Shown here one piece after another: positions 1 through 5,656 of a DNA stretch of 5,656 bases (within the stretch, counting starts at the first letter, position 1; each line of letters begins with the position of its first letter). The stretch lies in assembly GCA_021785155.1 (NCBI GenBank), contig JAJYGE010000202.1, positions 1-5,656 of the forward strand, given 5' to 3'. The notes under the pieces are model-generated. The model saw only the letters and a list, made by a program, of their open reading frames with translations, did not search any database and had not been told where the DNA came from. Source of the stretch: Planctomycetota bacterium. Lineage in GTDB: Bacteria > Planctomycetota > Phycisphaerae > WQYP01. The position numbers were made by a program, and so were the translations under genes.

Positions 1-57
1 CCAGCTCCACCAGTGCTTAACTACTTTTTTCTTTGTGAGATCTTCGGGCATTCAACG

Positions 58-726
58 TTATCCAGCTCCGTTTGCCTTGGGGCGACCAATCGGGCGCAAC
101 TTATGCTCGATGCCCATTTTTGTCGCGATCTTCGCGGCCCAGGCATCGGTACCCAATGGGCTGCCACGCTTCAGGCTTACTTCCAGCCGGTCTCGCACAG
201 ATTTGTCCATTGGCTTATTAACCAGCTTTTTCCAACGCTCCGGTCGATCCACAGGCAAGGAGCTTAGTAATTGTCGGCCAAGCTTTTTATCACAGCCCAA
301 GCTTGACCATGACCAATCAGCGGCATGTTTTATGACTCTGGCGCGCAACGGAATGGATTCGATATAGCGAAGCAGATCAATCATATCGCCTCCCAGTTGT
401 ACCGGCAGGCTTTCATACCGACCTTTATACAGGCTCCCTTTGGAACGCTTATATCGTGCCTGATGTCGCTTGACATGGGTATTGGCCACCCAGGACATAT
501 ACTTGGATAAATCAGACTTGCCGCGCGGACGTAGAATGATGTGCCAATAATTCGGCATCAGACAAAACCCGAAAACTTCCACTGACGCCATTGATGTGCC
601 CTCAATGAGTAATTCCACGTACGCCTGGAAATCCTCCGATGAGCGAAACAATGTTTTGCCATTTTTCCCGCGGTTGTAAACGTGATAAATGACCCCGCCC
701 ATGGCGGCCCGTGCTGTTCTTGGCAT
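58..726 (-). CDS. REP-associated tyrosine transposase-like protein (Y1/HUH family), HUH motif altered
   Basis: A 222-residue member of the single-domain Y1/HUH transposase superfamily (IS200/IS605-like, RAYT branch). These proteins cut and join single-stranded DNA at palindromes through a tyrosine. Family hallmarks seen: N-terminal MPRTARAAMGG then YHVYNRG (residues 14-20), the metal-site region CLMPNYWHIIL (55-65), LYKGRYESLPVQ (99-110), LLRYIESIPLRA (118-129) with likely catalytic Tyr121, WSWSSLG (138-144), and a C-terminal DNA-binding-like region ending in GRPK (214-217). The length is full for this subgroup. The metal motif should read His-x-His (usually NHWH), but residue 60 is Tyr, so one metal ligand is missing. 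Tyr121 is kept, and there is no frameshift. The ATG start has AAGGA nine bases upstream (736-740). The gene lies 57 bases after kch. I see no REP palindromes or IS ends beside it, so it is more likely a domesticated or decaying single-copy RAYT than an active element. Confidence 0.88.
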   Translation of the reverse strand: MPRTARAAMGGVIYHVYNRGKNGKTLFRSSEDFQAYVELLIEGTSMASVEVFGFCLMPNYWHIILRPRGKSDLSKYMSWVANTHVKRHQARYKRSKGSLYKGRYESLPVQLGGDMIDLLRYIESIPLRARVIKHAADWSWSSLGCDKKLGRQLLSSLPVDRPERWKKLVNKPMDKSVRDRLEVSLKRGSPLGTDAWAAKIATKMGIEHKLRPIGRPKANGAG

Positions 727-760
727 AAAAACCTTTCCTTTCTTTCTTCCGGCAAAATCC

Positions 761-779
761 AGGCGTTTCCGCAGCGCCT
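761..779 (-). terminator. weak hairpin after kch
   Basis: On the minus strand AGGCG and CGCCT flank a nine-base loop, beginning four bases after the kch stop codon. Only a short T run (GGATTTTG) follows, so this is at best a leaky terminator between kch and the transposase-like gene. The position supports the call; the stem (5 bp) is short. Confidence 0.25.
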
Positions 780-783
780 CGGC

Positions 784-2115
784 TCATGCCTTACTTTTTT
801 CTTTTCCGGTTACCGATGTATCGGCTTTCGAGATAAAGAGATTTTTTAAAATATTATCACCGCTTAATTGTTCTCCGCTGATCGCCATAGCCAATAGTTC
901 ACCGCCCAGAATATCCGGTGCAATAATCAAATCCGGCCCAACCCGCTGAATGCGCTGCATATTCTTGCTGTTTTTTACAGCCGCCACCGTGCGGGCATTA
1001 CCAGCCAATTCCTTTGCCGCCATAACGATAAACGCATTCTCGCTGTCATCAGCCCGCAACGCCAGAATGGCCAGCGCTTTTTCTCCGCCGGCTTTCCGAA
1101 GCACTTCTATGTCAGAGGCATCACCGACGAGGATGTCCGCGGCGTCCATCCATAAATTATCCGGCTCTTTAGGCACAACCACGACCACCGGCAGGTGCCG
1201 GGATTTAAGTTCTCGATAAGTATTATGCGCCAGAGGATTATCACCAATGACAATATAATGATCCTGTTTCATGCGTCTTTTTTCTCCTGCCAGCAGGCGC
1301 TGCATTCGTCCGTTTACCAATGGCACAATTACCGCGGAAATGGAGGTGGCAAAAACCGTTATACCTAAAATGATCATGGAGATGACAAACAGGCGGGCGT
1401 CGCCGGACTTGGGCACAATATCACCGTACCCGACCGTTGAAAGCGTCACAACCGAAAAATAAAGCGCCCCGATTAAATTTTTAATTGGAGGTGAAAATCC
1501 CTGACCAATAACAAACGAGCCGAAAACGCTATAACCCAACAGCAATATCACGCTCATCAGACTGAACATGGTGCCCGCCGCCAGACTGGATTTTGAAAAA
1601 TGGCGATAAAAAAGAATCAGCGCCACCAGCACCGCCCCGTTAAGCAGCGTCAAAGCACCCCATCGCAAATCCGATTGATGTAATATCAGTGCCAACGTGG
1701 CCGCGGAAATAATTAGTGCTATTCCCCATGCCAGGCGCGAGCGAAAGGCCAATCCAAAAGACATCGCCAGGAGCACCGCTCCAGCCGCGGCTTCCGGTAA
1801 GCCGCCAAGTCCCGGCACCACGGTGATCTGGCCGATGTGTAATACCGGCTTTAGCTGCTTGATAAACGGAAATGCCTTCGAAAGCCTGGAAATACCATCC
1901 AGAAGATTCAGCAAGCCTAAAATGGCTGCGGCTGCGGCTACCGGCAAATGGGGAAACCAGTGATCCAGTCGCAAACGCCGACGGGTCTGCTGCATGAACC
2001 GCCCCAAGCGCTGGCGGAAAGGAAACTGTAAAATTGGATACTGGCGCGGCATTAACCGTTCCTTAAAAGACTCTCTGTCATCCGCACGCCCGTCCAGATA
2101 CCCGATAGCCCCCAT
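784..2115 (-). CDS. kch: Kch-type six-TM potassium channel with C-terminal RCK (TrkA-N) domain
   Basis: An inner-membrane K+ channel, closely resembling E. coli Kch along most of its length. From the start used here (443 residues): S1 at about 57-75, S2 104-124, S3 128-146, S4 153-171, S5 178-204, a pore helix (from about 215) into the selectivity filter TVGYGD at 227-232, S6 240-267, then a cytoplasmic RCK domain from about 285 (DHYIVIGD) to about 425. S4 is nearly uncharged, so a voltage sensor is unlikely. The RCK nucleotide loop reads IGDNPLAHN rather than GxGxxG; E. coli Kch also departs from that consensus, so the ligand may not be NAD. Start choice is open: ATG at 2115 has AGGAG nine bases upstream, ATG at 2052 has AAGGA seven bases upstream and gives 422 residues, close to E. 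coli Kch (417). A TTG at 2187 overlaps the upstream gene and lacks a ribosome site. The upstream stop is 50 bases away, suggesting cotranscription with the HtrA-like genes. Confidence 0.9.
   Translation of the reverse strand: MGAIGYLDGRADDRESFKERLMPRQYPILQFPFRQRLGRFMQQTRRRLRLDHWFPHLPVAAAAAILGLLNLLDGISRLSKAFPFIKQLKPVLHIGQITVVPGLGGLPEAAAGAVLLAMSFGLAFRSRLAWGIALIISAATLALILHQSDLRWGALTLLNGAVLVALILFYRHFSKSSLAAGTMFSLMSVILLLGYSVFGSFVIGQGFSPPIKNLIGALYFSVVTLSTVGYGDIVPKSGDARLFVISMIILGITVFATSISAVIVPLVNGRMQRLLAGEKRRMKQDHYIVIGDNPLAHNTYRELKSRHLPVVVVVPKEPDNLWMDAADILVGDASDIEVLRKAGGEKALAILALRADDSENAFIVMAAKELAGNARTVAAVKNSKNMQRIQRVGPDLIIAPDILGGELLAMAISGEQLSGDNILKNLFISKADTSVTGKEKSKA
1270..1288 (-). promoter_or_regulatory. 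internal ribosome-binding site and ATG for a separate RCK domain
   Basis: Inside kch, AGGAG (1284-1288, minus strand) lies 11 bases before an in-frame ATG (1270-1272). This Met is residue 282 of the channel as called and sits immediately before the RCK domain (MKQDHYIVIGD). Starting here would give a soluble protein of 162 residues. MthK is known to make a free RCK domain from an internal Met, and a Met at the same place (M240) is reported for E. coli Kch. The ribosome site is seen directly; its use is inferred. Confidence 0.5.
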
Positions 2116-2129
2116 CCGTAAAGTCTCCT
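2060..2129 (-). promoter_or_regulatory. kch: two competing kch ribosome-binding sites
   Basis: On the minus strand AGGAG at 2125-2129 precedes the ATG at 2113-2115 by nine bases, and AAGGA at 2060-2064 precedes the in-frame ATG at 2050-2052 by seven. Both are good Shine-Dalgarno sites. The 21 residues between the two starts are polar and charged with no counterpart in E. coli Kch, so the inner start may be the true one, or both may be used. Confidence 0.5.
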
Positions 2130-2165
2130 GGAAGCCAAACATGCAGCCCATGTCTTCGATCATCG

Positions 2166-3581
2166 TTAATTCAAACTGACATGGCAAGCGGCCGTACGGC
2201 CATCACCCTTGATGACCTCAAATACTATCTCCGGCTTACCGGCCGTGGTCTCCGCTTGCGTTACCAGCTTTTTGAAATCGATAATATTATCAATGCGATG
2301 ATCATCCACGCGCGTGATGATATAGCCGGACTGCACCGGTGTGGTTCCCAGCGACGCGGGTTTTCCATTATGCACCAGTACCACATAAACACCCTTTTGG
2401 GTCAGCGGCAGTTTGCGGGAATAAGTATCAATAAATGCCAGATCGTGCACCACCAGACCGATCTTACGATCATAGTACCGAGGCAGACGACTCGGCGGCG
2501 TCGGAGCCTGTCCGACGGTAATGGTAATGGTCTTTGGCTTCCCGTTTCGTAGAATGCCAAGTTTAATAATCTGGCCCGGCTTTAATTCCTGCATTCGGTG
2601 CTCAAAACGTGCTACCATGAGCGCTGCCACCGGCGTATGCGCAAACGGCTTGCCATTCACGGTGAGGATAATATCGCGCGACTTCAAGCCGCCTTTGGCC
2701 GCGGGCATGCCCGGAATAACCTGCCCAACCATCAGGCCTGACGTGAGTTTAATGTTGTAAAGCTTCCGCACCGCCGACCGCAGGCCGGTGCTGTCCAAAG
2801 TACCAAACCATGGGATTTTGGCTACAAATCGTTTGGTCGGAACATCGGTTAAATCCTGCTTGAACGAGTCATACGCAATAAACATTCCTACCTGTTGATT
2901 ATCGCGCAGGGTAACCGGAACAGATCGTCCCAGCAGAGTCATGATCATTCCATCACCGGGATTCGGGACGGTCATGCCGACGAATTTTCCGGTGCGGTAA
3001 TCAAACACCGGACTGTTGGCATCCGTGAGACCGAATGAATCCGTTGCAATCAGCGTGTGCACAAGCGGAATCATCGCTTTGATGCGGTTGACGCCAACAA
3101 AGGCCCCATACGCCTGATCCTTGCCCAACCGCCCTACCGAAAAAACACGCTCGGCAAGATAGGGTTTGGACGTGGATGAAATGCGCAACGGTGTCGCATC
3201 CAGAGGTTTAAGTGCCCGAACATAGCAGAATAAGCCGTCCACGGTACGTCCGAGATATTCGGCGGGTATTTTCGGCATGTCGCCCAGGGCAATGCGGATT
3301 TTTAAGTGACGGATGTAGTCCAACGGAATATCTTGCGGGATAAGATCGGAGGATACCAGCACCACGCCCTTTTTATTTAGCACAATTCCCTGGCCGCTTA
3401 GTTTATTGGTTTTATGGAATTCGTTTTCAGCGGTGTATTGGACCACCACAAGGCTGCGGGCAATTTCGGGAATCCGCTTGGCGACGCTTGGCGGTGCGGA
3501 AGCCGAGGCATCGGCCCCCATCAAACCAGCCGATACGCACGTCATGGCCAGCACGCGGAGCCATATTGAACGATAATTCAT
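2166..3581 (-). CDS. secreted HtrA-like pseudoprotease with two PDZ domains
   Basis: A 471-residue exported protein built like a Deg/HtrA protease but without its catalytic centre. A signal peptide (residues 1 to about 29) has a hydrophobic core and a likely signal peptidase I site after ASASA. The protease-like region spans about 35-240: SGQGIVLNKKGVVLVSSDL (62-80) matches the SGVIIDKQGRVLTNFHV strand of the neighbouring HtrA, with Asp79 at the histidine position. LFCYVRAL (118-125) matches DLALVQMD, with Leu118 at the aspartate position. The GNSGGP serine loop is reduced to DANSPV (188-192), where Ser190 aligns only with a one-residue shift. PDZ1 spans about 266-357 (GLMVGQVIPGMPAAKGGLKSRDI) and PDZ2 about 373-471 (GVYVVLVHNGKPAS, then SGYIITRVDDHRI). 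ATG has AGGA seven bases upstream. The gene follows the active HtrA gene by 56 bases, pointing to tandem duplication and loss of catalysis. Its role is unknown; a scaffold, chaperone or regulator of the protease is an inference. Confidence 0.82.
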   Translation of the reverse strand: MNYRSIWLRVLAMTCVSAGLMGADASASAPPSVAKRIPEIARSLVVVQYTAENEFHKTNKLSGQGIVLNKKGVVLVSSDLIPQDIPLDYIRHLKIRIALGDMPKIPAEYLGRTVDGLFCYVRALKPLDATPLRISSTSKPYLAERVFSVGRLGKDQAYGAFVGVNRIKAMIPLVHTLIATDSFGLTDANSPVFDYRTGKFVGMTVPNPGDGMIMTLLGRSVPVTLRDNQQVGMFIAYDSFKQDLTDVPTKRFVAKIPWFGTLDSTGLRSAVRKLYNIKLTSGLMVGQVIPGMPAAKGGLKSRDIILTVNGKPFAHTPVAALMVARFEHRMQELKPGQIIKLGILRNGKPKTITITVGQAPTPPSRLPRYYDRKIGLVVHDLAFIDTYSRKLPLTQKGVYVVLVHNGKPASLGTTPVQSGYIITRVDDHRIDNIIDFKKLVTQAETTAGKPEIVFEVIKGDGRTAACHVSLN

Positions 3582-3637
3582 AGTCGTTTCCTGATCTTAA
3601 AAGTTACTCATTATCCATAAACAATATTAAACCGTTT

Positions 3638-5071
3638 TTAACTGCCGCCACCGGGTGTAAATACCAGCGTGCGTTCAGCGCGACCACGTTTTACCACCAC
3701 GGCATAAGGTTTCTTGGTCTTGGCCATACGGTCAGCCAGGATTTTAAGTTGTACACTGTCCGTAATGCGTGTGGCACCGACCACGCGAATGATGTCGCCA
3801 TCTTCCATTCCAGCGCTGTCGGCAATCGATCCACTTTGAACACTGGTTACCAGCACACCGCGAATCATTTTCATCTGCTGCTGCCGCAAAAACGCGCTGG
3901 TAAGATTCCGCACCACGATTCCCCATGGCTTGATTTGATGCCGCGGTGAAATCACACTTTCCAAACGCTGCGTGACAACGTGAAGTGTTTTCTGTTTCAT
4001 CACGGATCCATTGTTCATGCGATCCAACACCAGCGTGAGTGTGGAACCGACCGGCTGATCGGCAACGTAACGCCGCACGGCGGAAATTTGTTCCGGGAAT
4101 CGGCAATTGGTGGCGTAGCCATCGACCGACAACAGTACATCCAGGGCATGCACGCCAGCAGCGGATGCGGGAGAATCATGATCCACCGATCGGATTAACA
4201 CGCCCTTTTCCGGAGGCAAATGATAAAATCGGCTTAATCCCAGCATGGGTTCAAGTTCCAGCCCGATATAACTGCGTGACACTTTACGATCTTTCAACAA
4301 TGACGGAATGACACGGCGCGCGACATTGATGGGGATGGCAAAGCCAAGGTTGTTAGCCGTCGGATCACCGCGCGTATTGATGCCAATGACATGGCCGCGC
4401 AGGTTAATCAGTGGTCCTCCGGAATTTCCGGGATTAATTGCCGCATCAGTCTGAAGCCAGTTGTTAAACCAGCCGGTTTCGTAACCATCAATGGTTGTGG
4501 CATTAAAGAATCTGTCCGTATCGGAGATAATGCCGCTGGTTACTGTGCGTGAAAGACCGTATGGCGTGCCGATGGCCAGCACGGGTTCCCCAAGTTGCAC
4601 ATGCCTGGAGTTGCCAAGGGTGGCCCATTTGAAATGCAAATGGCGCGCTTTAATCTGTGCCATATCCATCTGCACAAGCGCCAGATCCGTCCAGTGATCC
4701 GAACCGATGAGTGTGGCCCGCACGCGTTCCTGATCCGGCAATATGATTTCAATTCGACGGGCTCTGCCGGCAACGTGAAAATTGGTCAGCACCCGCCCCT
4801 GCTTATCAATAATAACACCGCTGCCGATGGCTCGAAAATTTTCCGGCACGCCATTCCGGAAATCGCGCATCACGACGTTAATTCGGACAACCGCCGGGGA
4901 TACATGTGACAAAGCATATTGGGTTCGCCAGGAGGGCTTATCATTGACCAGCCACGCAGGCGTTGCGGAGCAGCCCCCCAGTTGCGGAATGATCCACAAC
5001 GCCAACAGCAACGCCCAGAGCGCACGCAATGCTTCGGCTTTATTCAGGTATCGTCTCATGCGGTCCAGCAT
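3638..5071 (-). CDS. HtrA/Deg-family serine protease, predicted lipoprotein, two PDZ domains
   Basis: An envelope quality-control protease (family S1C) of 477 residues. The N-terminus has basic residues, a hydrophobic stretch (about 17-30) and a lipobox LGGC with Cys34 as the predicted lipidated residue, so the protein should be membrane-anchored outside the cytoplasm. The trypsin-like domain spans about 55-260 with a complete triad: His99 in TNFHVA, Asp129 in TDLALV, and Ser217 in NPGNSGGPL. The regulatory loop region GTPYGLSRTVTSGIIS (168-183) is typical of Deg proteases. PDZ1 lies at about 267-368 (GVLIRSVDHDSPASAAGV) and PDZ2 at about 380-472 (GVLVTSVQSGSIADSAGMEDGDII), which is the DegP/DegQ order. 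Length fits the two-PDZ class. The ATG has GGAG seven bases upstream; a second ATG four codons in has a poorer site. The gene sits 77 bases after panD, with a hairpin in between, and ahead of its inactive paralogue. The family is secure; the exact subtype (DegP, DegQ or a lineage-specific form) cannot be told. Confidence 0.93.
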   Translation of the reverse strand: MLDRMRRYLNKAEALRALWALLLALWIIPQLGGCSATPAWLVNDKPSWRTQYALSHVSPAVVRINVVMRDFRNGVPENFRAIGSGVIIDKQGRVLTNFHVAGRARRIEIILPDQERVRATLIGSDHWTDLALVQMDMAQIKARHLHFKWATLGNSRHVQLGEPVLAIGTPYGLSRTVTSGIISDTDRFFNATTIDGYETGWFNNWLQTDAAINPGNSGGPLINLRGHVIGINTRGDPTANNLGFAIPINVARRVIPSLLKDRKVSRSYIGLELEPMLGLSRFYHLPPEKGVLIRSVDHDSPASAAGVHALDVLLSVDGYATNCRFPEQISAVRRYVADQPVGSTLTLVLDRMNNGSVMKQKTLHVVTQRLESVISPRHQIKPWGIVVRNLTSAFLRQQQMKMIRGVLVTSVQSGSIADSAGMEDGDIIRVVGATRITDSVQLKILADRMAKTKKPYAVVVKRGRAERTLVFTPGGGS

Positions 5072-5091
5072 TCAGGCACTCCATATAAAGT

Positions 5092-5112
5092 GGCAGGCGA
5101 ATGTCACCTGCC
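5092..5112 (-). other. hairpin in the panD-htrA spacer
   Basis: GGCAGG and CCTGCC form a perfect 6-bp inverted repeat that extends on the minus-strand RNA by one G-U and one G-C pair to an 8-bp stem with a five-base loop (ACATT). It starts 36 bases after the panD stop and ends 20 bases before the htrA-like start, with the GGAG site just beyond. Only ACTTTATAT follows, not a true T run. It could be a weak terminator or attenuator, an RNA processing/stability element, or an operator. Confidence 0.45.
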
Positions 5113-5148
5113 GCGAAAGATCGGCTTACAGCACAACATCTTACAGCG

Positions 5149-5529
5149 TTATACGTCCAATCGGCTCGCGATGGTCATATTCTTAATCGGTTTATTGGAC
5201 GAATCCAACACCAGCACGCGTGCCTCATGTTCGGCGGCTTCTTCCGGGGTCATCTCGGCAAACGCCATGATGATGATTTTTTCTCCCGGCTTGACCAGAT
5301 GCGCCGCCGCTCCGTTAATACCAATGACACCGGTACCTTTTTCACCGGCGAGGATATATGTTTCAAACCGTACACCATTATGAATATCAGCCACCAGTAC
5401 GCGCTCATTGGGCAATAATCCACTGAGTTTAAGCAAATCACGATCAATGGTGATACTTCCAACGTAATTACGATTAGCTTGAGTAATAATTGCGCCGTGA
5501 ATCTTGGCTCGCAGTAAAGTTAATAACAT
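5149..5529 (-). CDS. panD: aspartate 1-decarboxylase (pyruvoyl-dependent)
   Basis: PanD decarboxylates L-aspartate to beta-alanine, the precursor of pantothenate and coenzyme A, in the cytoplasm as a tetramer. The proenzyme cuts itself between Gly24 and Ser25, and Ser25 becomes the pyruvoyl group. From the ATG at 5527-5529 the protein is 126 residues, the same length as E. coli PanD, and carries Lys9, His11, Tyr22, GS at 24-25, Arg54, Thr57, Tyr58 and the NGAAAH motif at 72-77. The reading frame stays open to an ATG at 5614-5616, but those 29 extra residues are unlike PanD, so the inner start is used despite a weak ribosome site (GGAA, about seven bases upstream). Maturation in enterobacteria needs PanZ; nothing like it is visible here, which fits the many PanD proteins that mature alone. 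panB and panC are not in the window. It is probably the first gene of the transcript. Confidence 0.96.
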   Translation of the reverse strand: MLLTLLRAKIHGAIITQANRNYVGSITIDRDLLKLSGLLPNERVLVADIHNGVRFETYILAGEKGTGVIGINGAAAHLVKPGEKIIIMAFAEMTPEEAAEHEARVLVLDSSNKPIKNMTIASRLDV

Positions 5530-5546
5530 TACACATTCCGAATCCG

Positions 5547-5575
5547 GCCGGCAATATTCAGCCATTCGGGCCGGC
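5547..5575 (-). other. GCCGGC hairpin in the panD leader
   Basis: Two GCCGGC copies (5547-5552 and 5570-5575) are separated by 17 bases and can pair as a 6-bp all-GC stem. An alternative CCGGCC/GGCCGG pairing is offset by a few bases. The structure lies about 18 bases before the panD start, inside the inferred leader RNA. It may affect translation or bind a dimeric regulator; no known riboswitch is recognised. Confidence 0.35.
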
Positions 5576-5585
5576 TCTTCTGGAC

Positions 5586-5615
5586 AGTGTACCGCAGATA
5601 GCCCTGTTTCGTCCA
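5586..5615 (-). promoter_or_regulatory. candidate sigma70-type promoter for panD
   Basis: On the minus strand TGGACG (5610-5615, four of six matches to TTGACA) and TACACT (5586-5591, four of six to TATAAT) are 18 bases apart. Transcription would start near 5579, giving a leader of about 50 bases before the panD ATG. The location just after a terminator-like hairpin fits the start of a transcription unit. The match is only moderate. Confidence 0.3.
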
Positions 5616-5616
5616 T

Positions 5617-5636
5617 AAAGCCGAGGTGGCTTTTTT
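5617..5636 (+). terminator. terminator-like hairpin upstream of panD
   Basis: AAAGCC-GAGGT-GGCTTT forms a 6-bp stem with a five-base loop; on the plus strand a run of six T (5631-5636) completes an intrinsic terminator shape. On the minus strand the same hairpin is followed by TTTAT only. No plus-strand gene precedes it, so it most likely acts in both directions: ending a minus-strand gene lying beyond the right edge and blocking antisense reading out of panD. Confidence 0.45.
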
Positions 5637-5656
5637 GCGGCTAAACGGCTGTCACT

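Noticed and set aside
1..69. Direct repeat CCAGCTCC at 1-8 and 62-69 as a possible element end or target duplication
   Set aside because: The second copy is inside the transposase-like coding sequence, the repeat is only 8 bases, and there is no matching copy upstream of the gene.
13..510. Plus-strand frames opposite the transposase-like gene
   Set aside because: They mirror a well-matched minus-strand coding region, and I see no protein motifs in them.
727..783. REP-type palindrome mobilised by the neighbouring RAYT
   Set aside because: The only hairpin here is a 5-bp stem unlike the other hairpins in the window, without the conserved GTAG/GGAG-type head expected of REP sequences.
2116..2187. 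Longer kch frame beginning with TTG at 2187
   Set aside because: It overlaps the end of the HtrA-like gene by 22 bases, has no ribosome site, and adds residues with no counterpart in E. coli Kch.
3582..3637. AT-rich spacer between the two HtrA-like genes as a promoter
   Set aside because: The best pairing (TTGTTT with TTTAAG, 17 bases apart) matches poorly at the -35 box; chance AT-richness explains it as well.
4782..5418. Plus-strand open frames of 105-154 codons across the htrA start and panD
   Set aside because: They run antisense to two confidently identified genes, have compositions typical of shadow frames and show no recognisable domain.
5530..5616. N-terminal extension of PanD from an ATG at 5616
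   Set aside because: The inner ATG gives the canonical 126 residues beginning MLLTLLRAKIHG; the extra 29 residues are not PanD-like and cover the likely promoter and leader hairpin.

Overview
The window carries five genes, all on the minus strand, so they read from right to left: panD (aspartate 1-decarboxylase), an HtrA/Deg-type serine protease with a lipoprotein signal, a secreted HtrA-like protein that has lost its protease active site, a Kch-type potassium channel with a cytoplasmic RCK domain, and a REP-associated (Y1/HUH) transposase-like protein. Gaps between called genes are short (77, 56, 50 and 57 bases). No stretch over 300 bases lacks a gene, and I see no tRNA, rRNA, CRISPR array or complete insertion sequence. 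Bases 1-57, downstream of the transposase-like gene, hold nothing I can identify.

Organism: a bacterium of moderate GC content that uses Shine-Dalgarno sequences (GGAG, AGGA or AGGAG sits 7-9 bases before most starts). The transposase-like protein has the N-terminal MPRTARAAMGG form and the C-terminal GRPK tail that I associate with Planctomycetota homologues. A lipoprotein HtrA with two PDZ domains also fits that group. Planctomycetota, perhaps Phycisphaerae, is my best guess; this is inference with modest confidence.

Layout in transcription order. Bases 5656-5530 form the leader of panD: a terminator-like hairpin, a candidate promoter (TGGACG-18-TACACT) and a GCCGGC hairpin. panD itself (5529-5149) is exactly the usual 126 residues with every catalytic residue. 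A 77-base spacer with an 8-bp hairpin leads to the HtrA lipoprotein (5071-3638), with an intact His-Asp-Ser triad. Next comes its likely paralogue (3581-2166), which keeps a signal peptide and two PDZ domains but not the triad. kch follows (about 2115-784), with a TVGYGD selectivity filter and an internal methionine, preceded by a strong ribosome-binding site, exactly at the start of the RCK domain. Last is the transposase-like gene (726-58), intact in frame but with the first histidine of its HUH motif replaced by tyrosine.

How they may work together: the two HtrA-like proteins and the potassium channel look like an envelope or ion-homeostasis group, the active protease on a membrane and the inactive partner possibly acting as a PDZ scaffold or adaptor. 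panD makes beta-alanine for pantothenate/CoA and may simply share the transcript. The most unusual points are the inactive protease partner, the likely separate RCK product of kch, and the broken HUH motif.
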